Positions 47,311-57,890 of a stretch of DNA of 64,000 nt are shown here, piece by piece (the first letter of the stretch is position 1; each line of letters opens with the position of its first letter). The DNA is from Aselliscus stoliczkanus (Eukaryota; Chordata; Mammalia; Chiroptera; Hipposideridae): the NCBI GenBank assembly GCA_033961575.1, contig CM066728.1, positions 178,861,678 through 178,925,677 on the forward strand, read 5' to 3'. A program made the translations under genes and the position numbers. The notes below the pieces were generated by a model. It did not search any database and was not told the origin of the DNA. It worked only from the letters and a program-made list of their open reading frames with translations.

Positions 47311-47515
47311 GCACAGGTGAGGCTTAGTATCAGGCCTCACTAGCCTAGTCTCTGAAAGGCTGGGAGGTCTCCAAAGATCCCTCTAGCAGTTAACTTGTTC
47401 TTCCTAGAAAAACAGTCCTAGCAAATGGCAGAGTTTCAAAAAAGTAATTAACATTTTTGTCATAACTGAAGAAAGCACTGAAACAAACCAGAAGTGAAAA
47501 TTCCTCCATGTTCTA

Positions 47516-47705
47516 GGTCAGGATCGGCAAATTTTTCATATAAAGGGCCAGAAGGTAAACATTTCAGGCTTTCCAGGCCATCCGATCTCTGTCTCAACCC
47601 CTCAATCCTGCCACTGAAGCATGAAACTGGTGTGGTGGCATTCCAATAAAACTTTATTTACAAACACAGGTGACAGCTGACTGGAGTTTGGTGATCCCTG
47701 CTCCA
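47516..47705 (-). repeat. hAT-type DNA transposon remnant
   Basis: 'GGATCGGCAAATTTTTCATA', 'TAAAGGGCCAGAAGGTAAAC', 'CCAATAAAACTTTATTTACA' and 'TTTGGTGATCCCTGCTC' match a common ancient hAT non-autonomous family. The family name is not assigned. Confidence 0.65.
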
Positions 47706-48182
47706 GGTGAATAGGAAATCCCGTCAGAGTCATTTTATGCAGAGGTTTGTAGTTTGAATGAACTACCCAGTAAGCAGATGAAACTACCCATATTAGCAAA
47801 TTCAAGACTTCATGAATTTCTGAAGAGAAGAAACCTGAAGGGTTTGGCAAAAAGTATTAGGACAGAGTTAAGAATGTGTGGTTAGGTGGCCTTTCCCATT
47901 CCAAAAATATTTTCTATACTTCCACCTGGAGCAATCATGAAGCTTTCGGCATTAAATAACTCTTAGTTGGCAATTAGATTAAAAACAGCAAAAGATTTAA
48001 AAAGTTGCCCTGGCCAAATAGTGATATGAAACTCTTCATGAACCTCAAATCAGTTCCCCAAAATATCTGTACAAAACAAAACTCTCCCTTGCAAGTCTCT
48101 GGGCTACTATAATTTTTGGTTTCAGAACAAATTCTTGCCCAAGGAGTTTTTTGCATAGCATTTTTTTTTTCTTTCAGCCTCA

Positions 48183-48404
48183 AGCTATTTAAAATCTAGA
48201 ATATTCTTGTTAGTGCTCGTCCATTTTCCTAAGTAACTACAAACCTTGGCACAAATTGCCCCCCACCAAAAATGAGGCCAAACCACATGCCTTCCAGCTA
48301 TTTAAAATCCAGGATATTCTTGTTATTGACCGTTCATTTTCCAAACTACAAACCTTGGCACAAATTATCCCCCACCAAAAATGAAGCCAAGCCACATGCC
48401 TTCC
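48183..48404 (+). repeat. Tandem duplication, about 110-bp unit, two diverged copies
   Basis: Copy 1 (48183-48295) and copy 2 (48296-48404) share 'AGCTATTTAAAATC', 'ATATTCTTGTTA', 'ACTACAAACCTTGGCACAAA' and 'CCCCACCAAAAATGA' in order. Substitutions and a short indel separate them. Confidence 0.93.
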
Positions 48405-48853
48405 CATTAGACCCCAGTGGATGCCTGGATATAATCAGTTTTTCAAGAAGTCAAAGGTCATTCCCCATTCCTGATTCCACCATGTGCATTAGCTGAGCAA
48501 GTCACTGCTCTGACCTTTTGCTTCCTGTCTAAAGTGGGAGAACAATGTCAATCTAGTAACATGATCGTGAGAATGAAATTATGTGAAGCTTATTTACTTG
48601 TTTAAAAAATATTGCACTCTCCCTTTAGGTCAGATTTCAGTATCCTAATCTAGGAATCCCTAAACAGAGGGGGAAAAAATCTGTATTTTATGGTAAGGAA
48701 AAGTCCTCAACAGCTCCTCCTAGGAGTTTGGAGCTGATGTTCTTTGCACAGCCTCCCTTAACTTTGCTTATTTGTTCCTAAGCTCACTGTTTTCCAACTC
48801 CCATTCTTTTCCTCTTGTTTATGTACATTTTTGCCATTGCAGGATCCTGGCGA

Positions 48854-48874
48854 GTGCGCACACGCGTGCGTGCA

Positions 48875-48913
<39 letters not shown>
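48854..48913 (+). repeat. 60-nt perfect alternating purine-pyrimidine tract ending in (TG)n
   Basis: It begins GTGCGCACACGCGTGCGTGC and passes into a pure TG run. Every step alternates purine and pyrimidine. Confidence 0.97.
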
Positions 48914-48915
<2 letters not shown>

Positions 48916-49139
48916 CTAAGATTTCAGTGTTTGGTTAATAGTGTTAAAACAGTTACGGAATTAAGTAGTTGTCCTTATTCAGAGATACCTGAGTCAAAAA
49001 TAGAATCTAACTGATGTTTTTCCTTAAAACCTCTGCATTTCTCAGTTATTTTGCCTATGTCAAAACGGTTTCTCACAATATCCAGAATATATAGGTTCAG
49101 ACACGAAGAGTGAGTGACAGTGGTGGTGGTGACATCAAT

Positions 49140-49390
49140 AACATAATAATAGCCTGCACTTCCATAATTTTGTACCACACGTCAGGCACTTTACTATGTT
49201 CTTTAAATACCTGAACTCATGTAGAATATTCACAACAGCCCTAGGTAAGTGCTGTAATTCTCTGCATTCTGTAGAAGAGGAAACTGTGTCACTAAGAACT
49301 AAAGTAAATTACTTAACCAAGGTTACACAGCCACGCAGGTACAGCTGGCATTGGAACCCAGTCACTATGACTCTGGAGTCTGTGCTGTAT
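49140..49390 (-). repeat. MIR SINE
   Basis: 'CACGTCAGGCACTTTACTAT', 'AGAAGAGGAAACTGTGTCAC' and 'CAAGGTTACACAGCCACGCA' are antisense MIR, nearly full length. Confidence 0.78.
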
Positions 49391-49439
49391 TGTAATTACG
49401 ATTATTTTTAGCTCCATTGTTCTGAAAGTAACTAGACAA

Positions 49440-49860
49440 GTGTTAAGTATTTATTCAGCATACCAGCATTTTGCTAAATACTGAAGACGGAACTATGATA
49501 GAAGTAAAAAGAGTTCCAGTGCTTGAAGTATTTAGTTTACACTCTAACTGAAGAAACGAGACATTGTATAATGGAAAGGGCTTTGTGGTACAGCTAACAA
49601 CTCTGCAATATCAGGAAAGTGAGGGATTCTTGTGGACTCTGATAACAAGGGAAGTAGAATTTGAACTCCTTCTTAAGGGATGGGGAGAATTTGGAAGGAA
49701 GAGAAAGAGCATGAATCCATCCCAAGGCTAATGACAAGGAAAGTCAAAGAGGCCATCTTGACTAGAGAGAGAAGTTTGTGTTGGGATGTGGGGTAGGTAA
49801 GTTTGACCAGATGAGGAAGATACTGTTCTAAAGAGAAAGGATGTACCTATGATTTCCAGC
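49440..49860 (-). repeat. L2-like LINE fragment
   Basis: 'TTATTCAGCATACCAGCATT' and 'TAGTTTACACTCTAACTGAA' start it; 'GGAAGGAAGAGAAAGAGCAT' follows in the antisense L2 order. Confidence 0.42.
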
Positions 49861-50144
49861 TTTCAGTCCTGTGTTGAGGCCTAAAATGGGTTTAAGAATG
49901 CTTACTTGTTAGGGTGAGAGGCCTGTGATGGTACTATAGCATGCCCCATGTATGTAGCAGGTGGGTATTTCTGTGTACAGAACCTCAAAAATTTCCTCTG
50001 ACAACTGGAAATTTCAAGGTGGACTTCCAAGATGGTAACATAGGTTACCACCACCTGTACTATTAAAACATACACACACAAATTTATTAGATGCATCTGA
50101 TGTTTAAGCTGATGCCTGTTTACTTAGAAAACAATAAGAATGGG

Positions 50145-50260
50145 TGTATGTACTCCTTTATGTGATCCTTGTAAGAACCCCCTGAGATATTACCCTCAAT
50201 TTTGAGAGGGGACTTAGAGGCTCACAGAGTTGAACATCTTACCCAAGGCCACCACATGAC
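50145..50260 (-). repeat. MIR fragment
   Basis: 'TGTGATCCTTGTAAGAACCC' and 'ACATCTTACCCAAGGCCACC' fit antisense MIR. Confidence 0.5.
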
Positions 50261-51094
50261 TGTATGTCTCTTGAGTGAAGTCAAGAAGGCTTCCCCTCCA
50301 CCGCAGCTTCACGTGGTTGGTTGTGGAGAACGCTTTGAGAGGTGGGCCTGAACAAGATAGTGGTATGCACAGTTGAGCCAAGAATCCAGAAGGCATCATG
50401 ATGTTACCTGACGCACAGAATTACTAGAAACGTTCCTTTAGACACCCAGGGCTGCCTTCTTTTCAAAGGAGAGTATTTTCTTGCTGTACATTGCAAATGC
50501 AGATGACATGACGTCCCCTCAAGGAGCTTGTACTTCATAGGAATGGCCCACAAGCACCTTGTCCATATCCTGTCCGCATGGGTGATGAGGGCTTTACATA
50601 TGTAACTAAACAGTTCTTTGTACTCTCAACTCTCCTTACTTAATTCGTAGAATGCTTGAGAAGACATGCTTAGAAACTTACAAGTAAGGGCAACCAGAAA
50701 AGCAAAACTACTCCTTCATTTTCAGGCTAAAAGTATGACCAAATAAATAAAGCATTAAGTTTTCACTCAGTAACCCAAAAGGGAAGTGTGGTATGGGTAT
50801 GGGAGGAAAGCAGTGAGTATTAATACACTTAATATGACCACAGTACCATTTTAATTATGCCCCATTCCATATCCCCTCATCCTCTGATTCCTTAAATTCC
50901 AAAACAACCCCAGAGAAATCTTTCTGGTTTTTCTTGGAAAGCAGCACTACGTTTCTGTGCCTGTGCATTCTAAAACAGTCCTGTCAAACTTGAAACCTAA
51001 ATACAAGCTGACAGAAATCAGCTACTAACAAATTAAGTTAAATTAATAGAGTAGATGCCTGAAATACAAAGGAAATATTTTTTTCCAGGAATCA

Positions 51095-51096
<2 letters not shown>

Positions 51097-51163
<67 letters not shown>
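51097..51163 (+). repeat. (CT)n microsatellite, about 33 units
   Basis: A 67-nt uninterrupted CT run, pure homopyrimidine on the + strand. Confidence 0.99.
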
Positions 51164-51168
<5 letters not shown>

Positions 51169-53897
51169 CTAGACAGTGAGACTAAAGCAAACCTCAGTCT
51201 CCACAGCAAGCCCTTTCCTTTGCCTTGTTATGTTTCCTAGAGAACCCTGCACGGGAACCCTCTCCAGAACTACTGCTCCCCCTAGTGAAAGCCTCCAAAC
51301 CCCCACCTACCAATTTTATGGGCATATTGAAGACATGATAGACTGGGGGGAAAGTGCTGGACCTAAAAACCCTATTTCAAATCCTGACTCTGCCACCAAA
51401 TAACTATGGACCTTTAAGCTAAAGAGTTCAGTTCTATGAATATAAATAATTTGTAAGTATATACATACAGTAAATGACAAATTTAGATTTATGTCCCATG
51501 TAGATTTTTTCTTAAAACAATATTTACAACTTTTTTTTATGCAGGCAAATAATTAAGCTTTTTCTAAATCTTTGTATAGACAGTGTATGGAATAAAAGAA
51601 TCTATGAATGCTAAATCTCAAAATCCAGATTCCTTTCCATTTCTACTATTCCCATCCTAGTTCAGACCCTCATGGCTTTGTGCCTGGTGTGATGGATCCC
51701 TTCTCTTCACCAACTCTGTGAGAATCTTTTTTCAGGCTTCAGACAGGCAGAAAGTGTTACAGCTCAGTCAGTAACACCAGTGCCTAGAGGAACTCATGCA
51801 GCGACAAAAGCTAACCCCAACCTAAAAAAAAAAAACAGGCCCAATATGACATCAGGCAAATACAGTAGTTCTATGGGGGGAAGGGGGGAGGGGAAGATCT
51901 GAATATGGCAATCTAATAAATTTTCTGGGGGGAAATTGGTCAATATCATGCACCCCTGTTCCTTCCTCACAATCTTCTCATCCCCTCTCCTTCCTCACAT
52001 TTAATTCTCCATTCAGAGTGTCCCACATTATCAATGGAAGGGTCATTGGGAAATACCAAAAGATGGTCTGGAAGTACCTTATCAACTGCATTCTAATAGT
52101 TCCCTCTGCTGGGTAGGAAAACGTACCTCAGTTGGGTTTTATAAATTGATAAACTGAAATGCAGGTAGGTAAAGGGATTTGCCAGTGGTGGTTACTTAAA
52201 TCGTACCAGGACCAAAATAAAGTTCAGAAGGCCTGTCTTCTAGCCTCCTGTTCTGAATGTTCAATTCAAGAACCCTGTCTGTGGAGAAGACAAAGATAGT
52301 GCCAGTTTTAGGGAGACAACTGTCCCAATGGACCTGAGAATTTGGCAAATTTTAATCTCTGCCTTGTGAATGTGGTAAAACTGAGTAATGATCTACTAAG
52401 TTCAATCATCTTGAGTAGTGAATTCTGTTGAAATTTGACTAAGCCTGCTTCCCTTACTCCTGCTTAGAAATTGTTATGGAGACATAGATGTTCCTGGGAC
52501 ATCATAAAGCTTCCAATCATAAAGTCAGTTTTTTAATTTTTTAAATCTAAAACAGCCTGAACACCCAAAGAGATTTAGCAATGATGCTTTGTTATGTTTA
52601 AGATTCCTTTAGCAAACAGTTACGTTATTAAATATTGTATAGCTTACCGAAGATAGGTGAATTGTATAGTCATCTTTCTCTTATTAGCTTCTTTGAAACA
52701 AACTAACAAACAAGTAATTGTATGACTTTGAGAGACAACACCTAATATCTATTGGACGAGTGACTGAACAAGTACATGAGTTCTATCACAATCTCTGTAG
52801 ACTCTCTGTCATCCCTCACAAAGCGTCAGCTCTAGTTCAATGCCATAAAGGCTAACTGTCCCAGTAATAGCAGTGATAGTCTAGAATGGCACTGAATCAA
52901 ACACAAACCATCCAGAAACTTCCCTGTCGTTAAGGTTTTCTGTTTCCTTCCCCATTTTTACCACAACTGCCCATATATAAGTAGATTGAAGATTGATTGA
53001 TGTAAGCCTTGCTTTTTCTCTTTCCTGCCTTTCCCCTGACAGGAGGTAAGAATAAGCAATGCAATAGGCCCAAAGCCAAGAGCAGCATTAAGGAGGCCTG
53101 ATTCATTGCCAAACTGGTCACCCACCTCAGAATAATTAAGAGCTGACTAGAGGCAGTGCTGAACTGCAAATGCCATAGAGTCTGGAGAAATAGTGAAGAA
53201 AGAAAAGAATTGTATAGTGGGGAGAATGTGTTGCTGGGCAGGAGAGCTGACTCCTAGTCTTAATTTTACCACCAAGTCTTGTGAGTTCTCCTGACATTTT
53301 TATGATTTGTCCCCCTTTCCTGAAAAACAACCCCTACTACCTGCTTGCTTTCTACAGATGGATGTTAATATGATACTAGGTGACCAGCTCTTTGAGCCTT
53401 TTAAAACTAGGGAGTTGGAAATAATCATGAAGATGGAAGTGGCTGACTTGAAGAGTCCAAAAGCCAACTCCAACCCATTTCTGTGCTGCTGAATGATTTA
53501 GCAACCTAAGGCCCTGCCAGGTCCAGGCACGGGATCTCTTGAGTTTCCCATTGCCTTTCTGGATTCCTACCTACGCCAACACATTCCAGTTATCATCAGC
53601 CTCACGAAGTCACCAAGACATCAGCCTCGAGTCTTCCTTAATCATCAGTCTGCCTAACTGCCATGACATAGCCGGTAGTTCTTAGACATGGCCCAAGTCA
53701 AGAGAAGAAAAAATAGTAGAGTGAGGTTGGTGTGGGTTTTGAAGCTCATGGTGTAGACACTCACAGTTTGCTTCTTGTAACTCTCTTCAAGTAAAGCAAA
53801 GTGTCTGAACCAGATAGTGATTATTCTGGAATTGTCTCTACTATGATCCTGAAGGGCAGCTTTTGCCTTCATTCTACTGGGCACCTTCTGTACAGAG

Positions 53898-54056
53898 GGC
53901 CCTCTGCCAAGAAGCATAGGAACTAAAACAATAAATAAGATCTGAGGTTTGTGCCCCAGAATGTTTGCAGATGAATGAAGGCAGTAGGTATATATATGAC
54001 TACCTGGAATGGCGATGTGGTTACACATACAATTGCCTTCAAATGTACACAAGATC
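53898..54056 (+). repeat. Upstream member of a repeat pair flanking exon E
   Basis: 'CCCTCTGCCAAG' begins it, then 'TTTGTGCCCCAGAATGTTTG', 'CAGATGAATGAAGGCAGTAG' and 'CCTTCAAATGTACACA'. The downstream partner is 56582-56732. It may be diverged antisense L2, but the two copies look more alike than either looks to L2. Confidence 0.7.
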
Positions 54057-54549
54057 CTCTCATCGATATTTGATTTCTGGCTTCCTCTCTCCCTTTTCTA
54101 AGCCTTAACAGATGCCTTTCTTCATATCTGGAAGCCCTGCCTACTTTCTTCCATCCAACCAAGCCCCATTCCTCCTTTATAACTTTGCATTTTCCTTACT
54201 AAGCCTCCCCCAGATCCATGGCACCATTCATTCTACTCTCCTCTCTCACCCCTAATGTGTGTGTTATATGCGTTTAGTGCACACACGCTGTCTGCTCCAA
54301 TTGGTAGCATTTAGATCATGTGATCAACAAGCAGAATAAACAGTCAAAAACCTCCTTATTTGGGAATTGCTACCTGAATCACACCAATCACAGTGGTAAG
54401 AGAGACTGGGTTGCTGAGGGTCACTGTGGCTGCTTTGTCCAACAACAAGATTCTAAATATCCCTTAGGTTTCTTTGCTTCGCCAATATTGATTGCCAAAA
54501 AGGACTCAACTGACCTGACCAGGTCTGCATTTCTTTTCTGTTGTTCCAG

Positions 54550-54677
54550 GATTCTTCTACAACCAGATGATTCCTTACAGATCCTGGCACCAGTGGAAGC
54601 TGATGTGGGTTTCTACACTTGTAATGCCACAAATGCTTTGGGATATGACTCTGTCTCCATTGCTGTCACATTAGCAG
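54550..54677 (+). CDS. ADAMTSL1: ADAMTSL1 exon E: second half of second Ig domain
   Basis: The exon is 128 nt: one base, 42 codons, one base. It encodes ILLQPDDSLQILAPVEADVG followed by FYTCNATNALGY, which supplies the second Ig cysteine (codon 24) and the D-x-G-x-Y-x-C signature. It ends at VTLA. TCNATN contains an N-glycosylation sequon next to the Ig cysteine. The acceptor is TGTTGTTCCAG ending at 54549 and the donor is GCAG|GTAACA, weaker than the consensus at the last positions. Skipping this exon would shift the frame and leave the Ig domain without its second cysteine. An 18.4-kb intron precedes it. Confidence 0.95.
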
Positions 54678-54719
54678 GTAACATGAAAATCCCTGTTCAG
54701 TTCAATTCAGAAACCATTA

Positions 54720-55030
54720 TTGGGTGGGTGCCTACAATGTGCCAGGCAGGTCTGGGGATACATAGATATTGTATATGAGATCCAGACCCTGCCTTCAGGA
54801 ATCTTATAAGCAATGCTTATAATTCATTGGAGGTGATGTGTAGTATGAAGTAGAATGAAACAAGTGCTCTGATAACCAAAGAGTGTGCAGGGGCATTTCA
54901 TTCCATCTGGGAGGTCTTAGAGTTGGGATAAGTAGAATTTTGATAAGCAGAGATAGGGGAAATATTCCAGGCAGAAGGCACACATGAGAAAAGGAGATAT
55001 GTACAAATAAGAGGGCATACTGGGAAGCAT
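54720..55030 (-). repeat. L2 LINE fragment
   Basis: 'AATGTGCCAGGCAGGTCTGG', 'GACCCTGCCTTCAGGAATCT' and 'TATTCCAGGCAGAAGGCACA' follow antisense L2 3' sequence. Confidence 0.6.
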
Positions 55031-56581
55031 AATCATGACCTAAGATTATAGAATGCTTTTTTGGGATCCTCTCATTGTTCTTTGTTACACCCATTGCAAA
55101 GACGAGTTTAAGACCTATGGCAAATTGAAATTCTGTGGTCATAGTTTGAAGCCAGGAGTGTTCTCTCTGATTCTGTTTTATTTCAACTTCTTCCTCTAAT
55201 GCACCTGCCAACACTTTGCCTTCATCCATAGACCTTAGGCAGAACATTCTATACATGGTGACTTAAGAAAATTGAGATTTTGATGACAGTGTCCCCCTAG
55301 GTTGTGGTCTTGTAGAAGTTAGTTTCTATAAAACCTCTCTTACATAGGACAGATCCTTGCCTTTGAAACTAAAGACCTTAGATATCTACCAGCTGGACCA
55401 GTGCCCTCATTTCTCAGAGGCCAGGCAACCTGAGGTCACACAGCCACTCAGCTAGTGGTGGGGAGAAGAAGGGAACTGAGGTCCTCTAACTCTCGGCTCA
55501 TTGTTCCCTCCATTTCCCCACTGATTCTACCAAAATAGGATCCTTTTTCTCAGATCTGGGCCATGCAGTCTTTGTGGCGGTATGTTGCATGTGTTTGTAT
55601 TTATTCTTTTCAATTGCTGCTCCCATCAGATGATTCAGTAGATGCTAGAAAATCCAACATCACCCCACACTGACCTCATCGGTCCATGCTGGGATTATGT
55701 TGTCACATTGTTTTCCAGTCACACATGCTACTCCCTTGCATATCTGTTTAGCAATATTTTTGCCCCCATGACCTAAAGCTGATCTGAGAAGGGACCTTTA
55801 GCAGGAGGCTTTATGGAGAAGATGAAAGTCAACAATGAATAAGGCAAGCTAAGGAGCCCTGGGGTGGATTAAAGACATATTATTAATGCTTTTTTTTTTT
55901 TTTTTTTTTGTGAATAGAACATTTGCTTTTCTCCTAATGTATTCCAGTCACAAGCTTTATTCCCTTCTTTTCATACAGAGTCCAGATGCTCAGCACCAGT
56001 CTTGTTAAATCTCTTCTGCCTTCCACCCTCCAACCTCCCTTAGCAAGGGCACTGCTGACATCCTTCCAGTTGAGCACAAATAGTGGCTCTTACAGGATTA
56101 GCTCTTTTGTTTATATTTATCCAGATACATTTCAGCTCTGTCACAAACTAAATACTCTTTGTTCACCTGAATTTAATATGATTAATGGAAACCTGTGTGG
56201 AATTAATCAAGGCAATTGAAACATCAGGCTTGTCTTCGGCTCTTTGAAGAAGAGCTCTTGGAGGCTGCCAAAAGGTTCAAAGCCAGGGAAGAGAGATGGA
56301 GCAGCCAGAGAGGCACCGGGGAAGGGAGAAAAGAGGCTGCCTGAGTAGGTAGATCACAAACACCACACAGGGTTTGGGGAGCTGTGCACTGTGCTTCAGT
56401 GATAGGGTCTTTTCCGGACTGCTGGAAAGTCTGGCAAACCATCCCTCTAAAAGTTAAGGATCAAAATGTACATGTTGCCTTCAGATTGTATTTGTGCCTT
56501 TACCTGGGATTATCATTGACCCCTGTGTCAATGTCTACACTCACAGAATTAAGGTTTAGTAGCTACTGTTGTATAAACACG

Positions 56582-56732
56582 CCCTCTGCCAAGTATTGTT
56601 GGTATACAGCAGAAATCAGACCTGAGTTTTGTGCTCCATAACGTTTACAGACCAGTGAAGGCAATAGATGCATACACGACTACTTCGATTGAGAGATAGT
56701 TTCCTTCAAATGTACACATCAAGACCCTGTGT
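56582..56732 (+). repeat. Downstream member of the repeat pair flanking exon E
   Basis: 'CCCTCTGCCAAG' begins it, then 'TTTGTGCTCCATAACGTTTA', 'CAGACCAGTGAAGGCAATAG' and 'CCTTCAAATGTACACA', parallel to 53898-54056 in the same orientation. Confidence 0.7.
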
Positions 56733-56819
56733 AGCTCTGTATAAGATACAGCCTAACTATAACCTAAATTCGGGGGATAATGGGTATTCTGCATTTCTAA
56801 GTTTGATTACCCGTTTTCC

Positions 56820-57000
56820 TGCTTATTAGCTGCGTGATCTTGAACAAAATGTAAAATCTCATTGAGTCTTTGTTCTCATCCGTAAAAATGAAATTAATAC
56901 TATTTTACAGGACTGTTGTGAGGTAAAATAAGATTGCATGTGTGAAAAATCACTTAGCCCAATGCCAGGCACATAGTTCACACTCAATAAATGTTTTCTG
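56820..57000 (+). repeat. MIR SINE fragment
   Basis: 'AGCTGCGTGATCTTGAACAA' through 'TTTACAGGACTGTTGTGAGG' to 'CAATGCCAGGCACATAGTTC' is MIR in sense. Confidence 0.75.
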
Positions 57001-57424
57001 TTTTTTCTCTAGCTCTTCTAAAATGAAACACATCCTGAAAGCAATTCTAAATGTGTAAAACATTAGCCCAACCTTGCTTCCATGTATTTTTCACTATAAG
57101 TCTTCACACTGAAATTCTTCAAGTATGGACTTAGGAGCTGAGTCAGCTCACTTGCAATCAAATCCTCATGGTAAATCTCAGTGCTTCTGTGCTTTTAAAG
57201 ACATGGCAGAGTTTGGGTTTTTTTGGCATTTTGTTGGTTTTTGTGTTTTGTGTTTTGTTTTGTTTTTATCTTCAGTTCAATATGAATGTAAGCCAAAAGG
57301 GAAAAATTTTTTGAGTGTTCAGGTATCCCCATGATTTTGTAAGGAATGTGTATGGACTTTGGTCTTGCCAACGCACCTGAGCTGACCAGGTGCAGGGACT
57401 TGTTCATAATAATTCACAAGAGCA

Positions 57425-57690
57425 GGCATAGTGTGGCAGTTATGCCTGCGGGCTCTGGACGCGCATGGTCTCGATTTGAATCCTGGCTCTCTCATTCATT
57501 TCCTAGCCATGTAACCCTGAACAACTTCTTTACCCTCTTCTGACTCAGTTTCTTTATTTGTAAAATGGTGATAAAAGTAGTGCTTGACCCAGAGGGTTCT
57601 TGTGGAGATTAAATGCATTTATTCATGTAAAATGCTTACAGTTGTGCCTGGCATACAGCAAGCCCTTAATATTTATTAGCTATCATTATT
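57425..57690 (+). repeat. MIR SINE, near full length
   Basis: It starts in the tRNA-like head ('AGTGTGGCAGTTATGCCTGC', 'GATTTGAATCCTGGCTCTCT') and runs through 'CTCAGTTTCTTTATTTGTAA' to 'TTGTGCCTGGCATACAGCAA'. Confidence 0.82.
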
Positions 57691-57723
57691 ATTGTGAGGA
57701 TAATGCACAAAACAAAAGCCAAG

Positions 57724-57890
57724 GGCCGGCCGAGTGGCTCAGTTGGTTAAGAGCTCGCTCAAGAGTGTGAGCTGAGCTCTGAGCAACAGCGGTTTGATGC
57801 CAGCCCGAGCTGAGTTGCCTTTGAGCTGCCAACAGGTGGCAGGATGGCTCAGCTAAAAAAAAACAACAAAAAACCAACCAAACAAACAAA
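57724..57890 (+). mobile_element. Short tRNA-derived SINE with perfect 16-bp target-site duplication
   Basis: 'GGCCGGCCGAGTGGCTCAGT' with 'TGGTTAAGAGCTC' gives a clear A box, and 'GCGGTTTGATGCC' an eroded B box. It ends 'CAGGATGGCTCAGCT' plus an A-rich (AAAC)n tail. CAAAACAAAAGCCAAG occurs exactly at 57708-57723 and 57891-57906. The same short family as 15044-15201. Confidence 0.96.

Larger units (their letters stand above)
36102..54549 (+). other. Large intron between exons D and E
   Basis: The donor is GTGAGC and the acceptor TTCCAG. Many MIR and L2 copies, two complete mariner MITEs, hAT remnants and simple repeats are listed individually. I see no recognisable feature in 36110-36720, 39725-40795, 42340-43795, 45200-46725, 47710-48180, 50265-51095 or 51165-53895. 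Confidence 0.85.
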
